A stretch of 64,000 bases of DNA from Leishmania infantum JPCM5 (Eukaryota; Euglenozoa; Kinetoplastea; Trypanosomatida; Trypanosomatidae), in contig NC_009420.2 in assembly GCF_000002875.2 (NCBI RefSeq), positions 2,084,951 to 2,148,950 on the forward strand, read 5' to 3'. Below, piece after piece: positions 8,654 through 18,847 of this stretch. A program made the translations under genes and the position numbers. The notes under the pieces are model-generated. The model searched no databases and was not told the DNA's origin. It saw only the letters and a program-made list of their open reading frames with translations. The number at the start of each line of letters is the position of its first letter. The stretch's first letter is position 1.

Positions 8654-9931
8654 TCAATCCACCACCACACACGGCACCGGGTTCACCTGGAAACTGTCCA
8701 GCTCCTGCTCCCAGCCGCAGATCAGCTCGCTCATCACCTCCACATGGTACTCGCACAGCTGACGGGCCTCCGTCACCGTCCAGAGCGACCTCTTGTGCGT
8801 CTCGTTCGCGGGGCGATGGGACGGGCATCTGAAGCGCACCACGGTCTTCCAGTAGGCGTCTTGAGGCCGCACTGCATGTGGCGCCCCACGAGCTCGCGCA
8901 GTGACGCTTTTGTTAGCGATCCCTGCTCCCGCGAAATCGGAGAGTATTGTGTAATGCGTAGCGCATGGATTCGCTGATGGATACCAGCTCTCCCACACCA
9001 GGTACTCCGGGTTCCACCGTGGCTTCGAAATGCGCGAGTGGTACCGACCTATCTGCTCAAAGACGCCGCTGTACCGTGGGTTCTGCAATATGGCCTGGCG
9101 ACTCGACAGGCTGTGGTGCATGGTGTGCAAGAAGTCGAGCACGTTTGGTGTGTCCTCGGCTTTCGTGGAGGCACCCTCAGTGCCACGATGCGGAGAGAGG
9201 GGCTGTAGCAGGCGCTTCAGGCGCTGGTGCTGAACTCGATACACAACGCCGGCGGGACACAGTTCGTAGTATCGCTCCCTGCCGGTCAGTGCCTTTTCGC
9301 CGTCTCCGTACAGACAGCGGGAGGACTGCTCGCTGGCAGCCGTGTGCCACCACGCCTCGAGTGCGGCGGACATGGCAGCGCGATTACGCGCAATGTAGCG
9401 ACGCTGCCGCAACGCCTGCTCCATCCGGTTCTGCGGCAGCGGGAGCCGGCAATGCAACAGAACTGGTTCCTCTTCAGCGCCCTTTCCTCGAGCCTGCTCA
9501 CCCACACAACTTCTGCGCGGCCGCTCCTTGCTCCACACCACCCACTCCCCAGAGAGTCGACAACGAAACGGGAGTGGGCCACCTACGGCTTTCGTTCCTT
9601 GATACCCCATCGCGGTGGAGAGGCGCTCGTCCAGGGCACCGGCGGGCATGAAGACCGTCTCTCTCGCCAACGTCGGCGCAGAGGTCGGCGGCGCGAGATC
9701 TCTATCCATGAGGCGATACCCGCTGCGCGCGATGGTCAAGAGCGTGCCGTTGGGAGCGTTGTAGAACTGATCCTGCAGAGCCATGTCTGTGTCAAAGCCG
9801 TTCAACAGGACTATCGTGTAGGCGTCGGCGCCGGACCACCCATTCGCTCTGTGAGCAAGACCGAGCATCAAGAAGAGAAGCGCCACGGCAGCACGCGCCG
9901 CAGCGGAAGGAAGGGGAGAAGAGACCAGCAT
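8654..9931 (-). CDS. MRH-domain ER lectin, OS-9/glucosidase II beta-like
   Basis: A 425-residue protein with a hydrophobic signal peptide (residues 1 to about 31, cleavage near HRANG). Its C-terminal half resembles a mannose-6-phosphate-receptor homology domain. It has RCLYGDG...YYELCPAGVVYRVQHQ at about 205-236, like the OS-9 WWxYEFCxxxxxxQxH block. NPCATHY follows at about 322-328 and RFRCP at about 366-370. The terminal VTEARQLCEYHVEV...LIC at about 386-405 matches the VxExxxCEYxxxxxTPxxC ending of the family. Such lectins read trimmed N-glycans in ER quality control and ERAD. The frame extends to 9949 but starts there with TTG; the ATG at 9931 gives a clean signal peptide and follows a good acceptor. 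OS-9 versus another MRH protein is undecided. Confidence 0.7.
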   Translation of the reverse strand: MLVSSPLPSAAARAAVALLFLMLGLAHRANGWSGADAYTIVLLNGFDTDMALQDQFYNAPNGTLLTIARSGYRLMDRDLAPPTSAPTLARETVFMPAGALDERLSTAMGYQGTKAVGGPLPFRCRLSGEWVVWSKERPRRSCVGEQARGKGAEEEPVLLHCRLPLPQNRMEQALRQRRYIARNRAAMSAALEAWWHTAASEQSSRCLYGDGEKALTGRERYYELCPAGVVYRVQHQRLKRLLQPLSPHRGTEGASTKAEDTPNVLDFLHTMHHSLSSRQAILQNPRYSGVFEQIGRYHSRISKPRWNPEYLVWESWYPSANPCATHYTILSDFAGAGIANKSVTARARGAPHAVRPQDAYWKTVVRFRCPSHRPANETHKRSLWTVTEARQLCEYHVEVMSELICGWEQELDSFQVNPVPCVVVD

Positions 9932-10893
9932 GCGCGCGAGTGAGTGCAACGTGGCTGAGGGAGAGGAACGCGAGATGCACAGAGTTGGGCAAGGGACCAG
10001 GGTGGGGGAGCGGAGGAGAGATCATAACACAGACGTCAATGAGATCTGCGGCCTGTCCAAGGTGTCATTGCCACAACGATAGAAGAAGAAAACGAGCACT
10101 CGAAACCACCTTCGACGCACATGTATGCATGCCTGCGATGGTGTCGCGTAGGTGATCATGCCTCTCCTCATCACTCGGAGAGGGGGAAATGGAGGCGCTA
10201 GGAATGGATTTGTCCTTTGGCCATGAAACGGGAGTAGAGCGAGAGGCAGAAAGGGAGAAAAAAAACGAACCAAACAACAGCAGAACACATGTCAGTCAAC
10301 GACGCACCAAGTGCACCGGTATACGCCAAGCGCTCTTTCCCTCGAGAAAGACCGGTTTTCAAGCGAGTATGACCTCTGGGCTGCTACGAGGGTGGGTGTA
10401 AGGCGGGCAAGTAAAGAGCACCTGCCACCTGTCGTCCAGGCGGTGCCCTTGTCGAACTCTTTCATCCATGCGGCGAGTAAGCTGCCCTACTACTACTTCA
10501 AACCAGCACGGTTCGCGCACCCCGGGACCCACCCAGCGACCACCTAACCCCCAACGCCCTTCCCCTCTCCCCCCACCACTACAAAAAAAAGGGGCCAGCC
10601 TTGCGCCACGATCAAGGACTCTTCATTGGAAAGTTGGGGAGAGATCACCGCGCCACTCGAAAAGCAGAAGGTAGCACGGCACCGGTAGCAAGGGGGGGGG
10701 AGGCAAAAAGAAAAAACAACAATAAAGCACACACACGCACACACACAGAAGTACGTTTGAGTTGTAGAGGGATACCCACCCTCCCCTCACCCCCCCCCCA
10801 AAAAAAAGGAAGAGAAAAAGAAGCACGCGGAAGGGGAGTATGTACAGAAAAACTCGCGTTACACTTCAGTGAAGCCATGACATTGCAAGACCG
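9932..10893. other. Intergenic spacer between MRH and L2HGDH genes
   Basis: Noncoding, about 960 bases. It holds homopolymer runs (G near 10692-10700, C and A near 10790-10808) and a CA tract around 10727-10747. A GC-richer patch lies at about 10430-10570. No RNA gene seen. Confidence 0.6.
9955..9975 (-). promoter_or_regulatory. Predicted spliced-leader acceptor for MRH gene
   Basis: Minus-strand CGTTCCTCTCCCTCAG, with the AG at 9955-9956, leaves a 23-nt leader with no ATG before 9931. Confidence 0.45.
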
Positions 10894-12462
10894 CTACCAT
10901 TGGAATCGCGAGCTGGCGGCCTTCACAATGTCTTCAGCAATCGCCATGGACGCAGTGGCGGCCGGACTCGGCGCGTTGCGAACGTTCAGGATGAGCGGCT
11001 TTGAGCTGTCAGACGCCTCAAGGCCCTTGCCAGAGTGCGGCGCATCTTTGATCGCCTCTAGCAGCATCTTCTTGTCCATCGTCGCCGGTACCGTCACACG
11101 CGGCCGTGCAAACTCCATCGCGAGATCCATGCTGAGAGTGCCATCCTCCGCCACGCCGACAGCCATGACACCGCAGTAGCTGTCCACGATGTCCTTCGCC
11201 TCGATGGAGGGGATGAGCTTTTGTGCCTCGCGAAGGAACTGCCGCTTGCTGATGTCCATGTAGTACGTCTGGAAGATGACATCGAAATTGGAGACGAGAC
11301 TCACCCAGCCGCCCTTGCTAAAGGCGCAGTTGAAGCAGTACTCAAGGTCGATCGCGTAAGGGGTGTAGCCATAGCGATCCAGCGCCAGCGCAGAGCCTGG
11401 CCCAATAATCACCTGGCGTCCACGGCGCACATCCACTGTCGGAGTGAAATGCACACCGACGCTCAAGCCTTTGCGGGTATCGGGACACGGGTACACGTGC
11501 ATGCGCACCATGTCGCGGCGCTCCGGCGTCAGCTGGTAATACCGCCCGCGAAAGCCATATGTCTGCATCACACGCTTACCCAGCCACTCCACAATGCCAC
11601 CAGAGTGCTTCGCCACCACGTCGCTGTCGAGGCCACAGCAAGTGATAACGTTCTTTGCCAAGATGGTCTTCTCCGGCCCCAGGTGGTTCTTCTCGCGGCC
11701 GCGAATGAGGACCATCTCCTCCGTGCCCGCACCCTTCGATTTCGTGACCGACACGCCCACGAAGTCCTGAGCATCGAATTGGAACTGTGTGGCGAAGTTG
11801 TTCTTGGCGTGGGCCGTCAGCTCACGCAGCATGCAGCGCGTGACTTCCGAAAAGTCAATGATGCCCGAAACGGGGGACCACAAAGCAGAGACACCGGTCA
11901 CCAGTGGCTCCTTCTTTTTGATAGCTTCCTCGCCTTCAAGGATCTCGAGCCCCTTGACACCGTTCGCAACACCCCAGTCGTACATGCGCTGAACGGTTGG
12001 GCGCTGGCTGTCCTCTGTGGCGACGACAATCTTGCCGCACAGCTCATAGGGAAGCTTGTTCTTCTTGCAGTAGTCGATGATCAGACTGTGGCCGCGGGGG
12101 CACAAGCGCGCCATGGCGGAGCCGGGCGGGTAGAACATCCCGGCATGGAGGCAGCCGCTGTTGTGGCCGGACTGGTGCTGCGCCACATCGGCCTCGCGCT
12201 CGATGAGGATGACGCGCTTTCTGGGGTACTTTTGCCGTATCTCGCGTGCCGTGGCGACGCCGACGATGCCACCGCCGACGATGGCGACGTCGTAAATGTC
12301 GCGGCGGTCGTCCCTGGAGAAGGTGATGAGCGAGTGAGCGGTGCTGGCGTCGTCGGTGGCCATGTTGCCGTACTCGCGGCGGTAGTAGACGGCGCCGACG
12401 AGCCCGCACACGACGGCGACCTGGCTCATGCCAGAGAAGACTTTGCCAACTACAGACGCCAT
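10894..12462 (-). CDS. L2HGDH: L-2-hydroxyglutarate dehydrogenase (FAD)
   Basis: A 522-residue FAD oxidoreductase of the DAO/LhgO family. The Rossmann motif is VGGGIVG at about 62-68. The family signature HQSGHNSGCLHAGMFYPPGS follows at about 96-115. FRGRYYQL matches the conserved FRGxYYEL of L2HGDH, and DGTLSMD and VRNAPSPAATASMAIAE lie near the C-terminus. The enzyme oxidises L-2-hydroxyglutarate to 2-oxoglutarate in mitochondria. Residues 1 to about 30 contain a hydrophobic stretch followed by YYRREYGN, which could be a membrane anchor or import signal. The frame is open to 12495 but has GTG there, so the ATG at 12462 (MASVVG) is the start. Confidence 0.92.
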   Translation of the reverse strand: MASVVGKVFSGMSQVAVVCGLVGAVYYRREYGNMATDDASTAHSLITFSRDDRRDIYDVAIVGGGIVGVATAREIRQKYPRKRVILIEREADVAQHQSGHNSGCLHAGMFYPPGSAMARLCPRGHSLIIDYCKKNKLPYELCGKIVVATEDSQRPTVQRMYDWGVANGVKGLEILEGEEAIKKKEPLVTGVSALWSPVSGIIDFSEVTRCMLRELTAHAKNNFATQFQFDAQDFVGVSVTKSKGAGTEEMVLIRGREKNHLGPEKTILAKNVITCCGLDSDVVAKHSGGIVEWLGKRVMQTYGFRGRYYQLTPERRDMVRMHVYPCPDTRKGLSVGVHFTPTVDVRRGRQVIIGPGSALALDRYGYTPYAIDLEYCFNCAFSKGGWVSLVSNFDVIFQTYYMDISKRQFLREAQKLIPSIEAKDIVDSYCGVMAVGVAEDGTLSMDLAMEFARPRVTVPATMDKKMLLEAIKDAPHSGKGLEASDSSKPLILNVRNAPSPAATASMAIAEDIVKAASSRFQW

Positions 12463-13564
12463 GCTGGTTGCAGCGCGAGGTGGTGGCGCGACCACGGTTT
12501 AGCACGCCCAAGGGAAAAAGACAGAGAACACGAAGGGAAGGGGATCAACACAGGACGAGCTAGACGAAAAAGGGATGATGACGACCCTCCTCAGTGACGG
12601 GCAAATATCGACAACGAAAGAAGACAGGGAGGGGGAGGGTTGCGTGGGCAACGACAAGAGCTCAACATACACCAAAAGAGGAGGAACCCGCAACGCGATG
12701 TATCACTGAGCGTACTGCGTGTGAGTTGTCGGTTGACCTGGAGGGTTGTATGGGAGAGGAAAGGGGGGGGGCGAGGGCGTTGTGCGAATGGAGCAGCGGA
12801 GCAAACAAGAAAAGGTTGGTGCACCAGTAAGAAGAGAGGGCGTTGGGGCCACAGCGAGGAGATAGGGATGTCGAAGAGGTGTGGAGTAGACCAGCGTCTG
12901 TGAAGTGTTGAGTGTGTGTACGCGTATTCGTTTAAGGATGAAAGGACAGGGGTAGCGCACAGCCACCCGAGTGTGGAGAGTTTGAGTGATGGTGTGCGTG
13001 CGTGTGTATGTTTAGTAGGGAGAGGGGAACGCGGCGAGCGAGAGGGTAAAGGACATCCAAAGAGCGGTGAGGAGTCGAGGTGGTGGCGGTGGTGGTGGCT
13101 GGAGAGTTGTGTGCGTGCATAAGCGTGTCGCCAACGCTTACAGAACGAAAGACGCTTCCGTCCTCTTCGCTTCTTGTTTTCTTTTTTATTTTGGCCTCTT
13201 CCAATATTTCACCTTCCTCTTCTTTCCGCAACTCAGTCCCGCGTGCGTGGGCAGGATTTCACCGTGTTCATGTTGATGCTCCTTAGCGGTCTGTCTTAAC
13301 GTACTTCTCCCGTTTACCGAACTTGTACGAGCTCGCCGCTGGCAACCAGATCGATGCAGCCGCCGCCCTCCCCCCCCCATACTGTTTGGCAAGCAGAAGA
13401 AAACGGCGGGATGTGAGGAGGGCAGAAAGAACGAGGAGAATGCGACACACAGAGAGGGAAGCCATACACCAGACTGCGTCATCTTCCGCTGTGTGAGGCA
13501 CGACGGAAGCGCCGCGGCTCACAGAAACGCAGCTGCAGCCCTCCACCGACATTTCGCTTTTCCT
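12463..13564. other. Intergenic spacer between L2HGDH and 970-residue gene
   Basis: About 1.1 kb noncoding. A pyrimidine-rich region on the transcribed strand (about 12510-12550) probably carries the L2HGDH acceptor. The rest is purine-rich on the plus strand with a GGT-rich patch near 13078-13105 and a T/C-rich block near 13170-13225. Confidence 0.6.
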
Positions 13565-16477
13565 CTACAACTCGACGTGGCTGCGCCGGCTGAGCGCGTC
13601 AAGCGCGCGAGTCGTTGTTTCGTCCAGCATACCCATAGTCTGGAAGCACATTGCAAGTTGACGCTCCACGGCGCTGCGCTGGGTGGCGGGGAGAATGCGA
13701 AGCGAGTGCCAGAGTTGCCGATCATGAAAGACCAGCTCTTGCAGCAGACGAGCGAGTACTCGCACCGACTTCTGCACTGGCAGTGAGGAAGAGTGCGTGC
13801 TAGCGGTGACGCTGCGAGCGGAGACACTGTCGTCGTGCTCCGCGTATTCTAGCACGCCTGCTGCGAGGCTGACTAAAGCGTCTGCCGTGATTCGGATGTC
13901 TATCAAGGCAGTCTCACGCTCCACGGCGGCGACATCTGACGCTGCCTTCCTTTCGCTCGTGATGCGAGCGCGCCGCATCGCTGTAGACTCATGCTGCCGC
14001 AGCTTCTCCAGATTCTGGAGGCGCTGTGCCAAAGCCCCGTTCGCCATCACCAACACATGCTCGGCGAAGGTTGCCCAGATGACGAACTCAGACTTCACCG
14101 CATGTGAAAGGCGCAAACGACCAGCGCCACCCACGAGCTGCTGCGCCCTCCGAGCACAAATGAGCGGGTACAACAGCGTCGCGGCATCCCACAAGATGGC
14201 TAGCTCCTGCAAAGAGAGCGTACTTGGTTGGTCAGGAGTTGTTTGAAGCGCGCCCGAGATGAGCAGAGCCTCGGCAAGGAAGAGGCATCCTGTCACCGGA
14301 GTATCGAAAGCCTCAGCGGACAACGCTCGCTGCTGCGTTACGTGGCTTCTGTTCGCGTGGCTCGCGCACAGTTGAATCAGTCGCACAAGCTCACTCGGTG
14401 GCAGAGATTCAGCGAATACACCCAGTTGCTGCACATGAACCTCGGAGATGTGCTGCGCACGGAGTGCCGCTGCAAGCTGCCGCTGCTGCAGTCGCGCCTG
14501 CTGCACAATGGTGCCCAGCACGTAGCCCTCTGCGCCTTGGCGGCCGTGCTGCACGTACAGCTTCATGCGGTGCGGACGCGTGGCAAATGCCAAAAGGGAA
14601 GACTGTCGTGCCTTCTCCCTCAATACGCGACTCGTCTTGGTTCGCAGTTCAGGGAACATGTCGCGCAGCAGCTGTGACAGCAAAAACGCGGCATCTGCGT
14701 CGCCGACGGGAAGCAGGCGGAGCGTGTGCAGCTGAACCGCAAGCCGTGCGGCGTCCGCAGGTTTAAGGCGCCCCAGCGTCGTCGCCGCCGCTATCGGCTG
14801 GCTAGAGAGACGCACGTTTTGCTCAGCGACGAGGTGTGTCTTCACCTGACGCCCCACCGTTGCTATGGCGTCCTCGAGGCAGTGGAGAGTGCGCTGCAGC
14901 GACTTGGCGGCTTCCTTGCTGTCTGCCAGCGACGGCGTCTGCTGCGGCGACAAAACCAGCACACAAGAGGCCAGTCGCTGCAGCGTCACACAGAGATCGA
15001 CTAGCTCCGCTGCGCAGCCGAGATGCAGCAGCGTGGGCACGTCCATCTCTGGCAAAACGAGAGTATGGAGGGCGAGCGTCTCCGAGGCGAGCGGAATCAC
15101 GTGCGCCGTGTGAGGGGGAATCCATCGCATGGACGCCACTCTGCCCGGCCGCCGCTTGCGCCTGGTGCTCTTCGAGGCGGAGTCACGGGCAAGTGGTGCG
15201 CTTGCCGCGAGTGCGATGTCAGCGGCAGCAGAGCTAGGGACTTGCAGGGCCCCCTGCAGGATGGAAAAAAGTGCGTCTTCTTGGTTGCTGCCCGGAGTTG
15301 CATCGGCGGTAGAGCGGTCCTTGGAATCGCGCGCACCGTCGCCGGCTTCGACTGACGTGTCCGCCGCCGCCGCGCTCCGCGCGGCATCTCCGTCGAGGCT
15401 TCGGGCGTCTACGTTCCGTTTGCGGGACTGCCACGACCGCGACGGCATCGACACGACGAAGCGTGGCGCGTGCCGGCTGAAGCACCTCCCCTCCACGTAG
15501 TCGCGCAACACCCCCATCGAGAGGCGCGTGAACGCGAGGCACATGAGAAGCAGTCGTGTGGCATGAGGCGCCGCCAGGGACGACTCATCCACCGCGGCCG
15601 CGTGCTTGTGCTCTACGACAGCCGCCGTCCACACAGATTTCCTCAACAGCAGTTCCCAGAGACGTGCCGAGACGAACGAGCGGGCGAGCAGCGAGGCGCG
15701 CAGAAGGGACGCATCCGCCTTAGCGGCGCGGCAGCGTTCCTGCAACATGTTCGCTGTTTCCCGAAGGAGCGCGACACTGTCTTCCCTGTGCACGTCGTCC
15801 TGCTTTCCACTCTTCCGATTGCGGCGGCGCAGCTGCGGTGCGAACTCCTCCTGAAACTGCTGCCACTTATCGTCCGCCGCGGTACACCTGCGTCGCGCTG
15901 CCCCCTCTTTCCTCCACAGCAGTTGCCGACGCGCCTCTTCGACCGAGTGGAGAAGCTTCAGAAGGAGAACAACAGCGTCGATGTGCTGGCGCGACGCTGC
16001 AGGTGAGGGCTGCACTATCGATAGAGTTTTGCTCTTCTCGGGCTGCATTACAGGTGCTACAGAAGGGGCAGAGCCAGTGGCGCTGCTAGCCGGCGGTGAT
16101 GAGGCCGAGCCGGCAGTGGTGCCAGCCGCTGCGCCGGCAGACGCCTGCGCGGCGATTCGCTGTACTTCCCGTTGACGCTGGCGGCATTCCAGTTTCCACC
16201 AGCTGCGTTCCACCAGTGAGACAGAAAGTGGAATGCGTCGAAGCAACAGCTGGTTTTGAGCAGCCGCGCATCCCGACAAGGCGTGGTGATGCACTGAAGC
16301 GGGCGAGCGCACTCGTTGCTGGCCGGCAGAGATTCGGAGCCCTACTTCATCTTCCACCAAGTTTGGCGCGCTGCGTGCAGACGCGAGGAGGCGCCGTGAA
16401 CGTGCTTCGTCAGCCTGCACGCGACTCAAGCGACGTACGAGGTGAGCAAGCTCACTAATGCGCTTGGCAAACTCCAT
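13565..16477 (-). CDS. Unrecognised 970-residue trypanosomatid protein, mostly helical
   Basis: I do not recognise this protein. It starts MEFAKRISELAHLVRRLSRVQAD and is rich in Ala, Leu, Arg and Gln. Low-complexity Ala/Ser sequence lies at about 110-150, a basic patch (STRRKRRPGR) in the middle, and repeated amphipathic helices follow. Several helical pairs resemble one another loosely (LPPSELVRLIQLCASHANR, LSLQELAILWDAATLLYPL, LKPADAARLAVQLHTLR). They suggest a helical-repeat scaffold of the broad kind found in organellar RNA-binding proteins, but no repeat consensus is clear. Basic charge and the helical pattern would fit an RNA or ribosome partner; this is inference only. The ATG at 16477 is the first in frame. 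Long uninterrupted coding frame and GC-rich codon use support a real gene. Confidence 0.85.
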   Translation of the reverse strand: MEFAKRISELAHLVRRLSRVQADEARSRRLLASARSAPNLVEDEVGLRISAGQQRVRSPASVHHHALSGCAAAQNQLLLRRIPLSVSLVERSWWKLECRQRQREVQRIAAQASAGAAAGTTAGSASSPPASSATGSAPSVAPVMQPEKSKTLSIVQPSPAASRQHIDAVVLLLKLLHSVEEARRQLLWRKEGAARRRCTAADDKWQQFQEEFAPQLRRRNRKSGKQDDVHREDSVALLRETANMLQERCRAAKADASLLRASLLARSFVSARLWELLLRKSVWTAAVVEHKHAAAVDESSLAAPHATRLLLMCLAFTRLSMGVLRDYVEGRCFSRHAPRFVVSMPSRSWQSRKRNVDARSLDGDAARSAAAADTSVEAGDGARDSKDRSTADATPGSNQEDALFSILQGALQVPSSAAADIALAASAPLARDSASKSTRRKRRPGRVASMRWIPPHTAHVIPLASETLALHTLVLPEMDVPTLLHLGCAAELVDLCVTLQRLASCVLVLSPQQTPSLADSKEAAKSLQRTLHCLEDAIATVGRQVKTHLVAEQNVRLSSQPIAAATTLGRLKPADAARLAVQLHTLRLLPVGDADAAFLLSQLLRDMFPELRTKTSRVLREKARQSSLLAFATRPHRMKLYVQHGRQGAEGYVLGTIVQQARLQQRQLAAALRAQHISEVHVQQLGVFAESLPPSELVRLIQLCASHANRSHVTQQRALSAEAFDTPVTGCLFLAEALLISGALQTTPDQPSTLSLQELAILWDAATLLYPLICARRAQQLVGGAGRLRLSHAVKSEFVIWATFAEHVLVMANGALAQRLQNLEKLRQHESTAMRRARITSERKAASDVAAVERETALIDIRITADALVSLAAGVLEYAEHDDSVSARSVTASTHSSSLPVQKSVRVLARLLQELVFHDRQLWHSLRILPATQRSAVERQLAMCFQTMGMLDETTTRALDALSRRSHVEL

Positions 16478-18360
16478 TTGCTGCGCGAGTGTGCAGTTCA
16501 GGAAGGGTTATGATGAAGGTTAGGAGACGGAAGAAAGAGATGGCAGGGGGGGGGGTCAGATGTGATGGTGGATTGATCGGTGCCGGTGTGTGAGCCTGTG
16601 ATTCGCCTGCGCCGGTACCCGGAGGCGGCTTGCAGAAGAGGCCGCACACATTTCATGTGCTTCATGAAACGAGTGATCATGCTTGATGCACAGAGTGGAT
16701 GCCGCATCGTCGTCGCGGGGATGGAGAAACAGAAATGAGGGGCTGCTCACTCATGTCGCTCGCTTGTTTTTCCTTTGTTCTGTCTTACTCCCGAGAACAC
16801 AAAAAGAAGAAACATCTTCTCTTTCCACTTTGCCTCCACTGCCCGTACGGCGCTGTGTGACCGTCCCTCGCTCCCCCCAGACCCTCCGTCTTCTCGCGGT
16901 CCACTCTACCGTCTACTTCTTTCGGAGGGCGGCTCGGAAGGAGGAGGGAGGCGGGGCGGAGGTCTCCAGGACGGGGGACAGGAAAGTCTGTCCACGGAGA
17001 TAAGAGACAGAAGTAGATGGGAGATACCAGACGATTAGCAAAGCCAAGGACGACGAAAAGAACAAAACAAGAAGGGAAAGAGGAGAAAAGCAAAAAAAAA
17101 ACAGTAAACAGAGAGCTGAGCTGGACAGGAATCGCAACAACGGCAGCAACGTCTCACCTGAGCCGCCACTCCGGCATTTCTTCGTTTTTGTTTTCGCCTG
17201 TGTAAGGAGAGAGAGGGGAGGGAGGAGGGAGAAGGGGGAAGAGCAGTACATACGAAAGGAGGGGCAAAGAAAGGTAAGAGAGACACTATAGCACATGCGT
17301 ACAACAGCAGCGAAACGCAGCAAATAAAAGGACAAAATCCGAAAGGCAACCTTGTGTGAGAAAACGAAACGAAAATGAGAGGAACTTAAAAAGACAGAAG
17401 GGGAGGGGTAAAGGAAGAGGGAAGAGAGGGGGATTCAGATCGAACACGATCAGACGCACGCAAGCGATCGGATGCTTGAGTGGTAAAGAGATAAAGAAGC
17501 ACAGAGAGCTGGAAGCCAAAAAAAAAAATAAATAAATAGAAAACAAGCAGAAGTGCAGACGCACACACAGACATACGGAACCGTGTCGGTGAAAGCCTCC
17601 ATGGCACCAGAAAGGCCGAGGAGTTACTTTTTCGGTTTAAAGACGGAAGGGGGGTAATGATTCTTTCATATTCGTTTATTTACCAGTGCTCCTTATTCTT
17701 TGCTTGCCCTTTTTTTTTCGCTCTGACATGCTCTTCAGATTGTCGAGGACGTGGAGTTGAGAATCGAATAGAAAGGCAACAACAAACAACAACAACGGCA
17801 AGTGCGGTGGGAGGACCGTGGTGAGAGGGTACGCGAACAGATACATAAAAGATACAAGCTGTGGGGTGCAAAGAAGAAGTGGTGGGGGTGAGGAAGAGGC
17901 GGCGGATGGAATTAGCATCTAGCCACGGCATTTCGACTTCTTATCACGGAGGTTAGAAAAAGGCCTCTTCCACTCACATGATCGAGAGCGGCATCCTCCT
18001 CCTCTGTGCGTGTGCGCTTGCCTTCGCGATGAAACGCACCGCTCGGGCGAGCGCGACGGTGTGCATCGAAAAAGCCACATATCCCGCATCACCGCCGATG
18101 AGTGTGGAAGTACTTCAAAGTTCGTGTTAGCCTTTGATGACCTTCGGCACCAAATATCCCGTCCGCCACCGCCGCTTCTCCGCACGGCTGTTTCGTCGCC
18201 CGAATAACTGTAACGGTGCAACAAGTGAGTTGATGCAACTCCAGTTCGGAAGAAGCGAGACAGCAAGAAAAAGAAAAAGAAATAGGGAGAGGAAAGAGAA
18301 CAAGAGTAAAACAGAAACAAAAGCGAGGGCCACCTCAGCCGCCTTTCGGCATTTTTGATC

Positions 18361-18847
18361 TTGGACGTGTCCATCTCACCACGAACACGTCTGCAACAGT
18401 GTATACACGCCTCCGCAACCACAGCGCCCCAACCCTCTGGCCGCACGGCGGCGACATCTCCTGGTCGCCGAGAACGAGCCGCCCTGCGGGGTAGCAGGGG
18501 TGGTGGTGGTGGTGGGCCAGACGCGTGCCGAATGAGCTCGAGGAACAAGTCGGCCAGCCTCCGGTGAGAGCCCTTCAGAGCCTCTGCAACCCGGCCGCAT
18601 GCCATGCTTCCGGCACCCGTGCCCTCATATCAGCCCACCGCGTCGGACGCAGGAGACGCCGCATGCTCTGCGCACACATGCGCCCTGGCGTCGATTCGTA
18701 TGGTGCCCTTCGCGCCCTTTTTCGCCCATCACTCTTGCGCATCGGACAACCGCACGCCTTGCATGGATGCGGCACACCCATGCCAGCTGTGCATGGCAGC
18801 GCCTGCGCACCGTGCGCTCTCGCCTTCTTTTTTCGGAAGAGGTGGTG
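18361..18847. repeat. Dispersed 487-bp repeat, copy A
   Basis: GC-rich segment almost identical to 41900-42399. The two copies differ by two clustered substitutions (GTGTATA here, GCGCGTA there) and by a 13-bp unit that is single here and doubled in the other copy. Flanks are unrelated and AT-richer. No coding potential is convincing although minus-strand frames stay open. It could be a SIDER-type retroposon remnant or another short mobile or converted element; the family is not identified. Confidence 0.95.

Noticed and set aside
12463..12495. Longer start for L2HGDH at 12495
   Set aside because: The codon there is GTG, not ATG; the first in-frame ATG is at 12462.
11221..12597. Plus-strand open frame of about 458 codons
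   Set aside because: It lies antisense to L-2-hydroxyglutarate dehydrogenase, whose family match is certain. GC-rich genes often leave such open complementary frames.
17919..18605. 228-codon minus-strand frame overlapping repeat copy A
   Set aside because: The part inside the repeat is shared with copy B, but the rest translates low-complexity DNA and differs completely; Pro/Arg-rich sequence without a motif.
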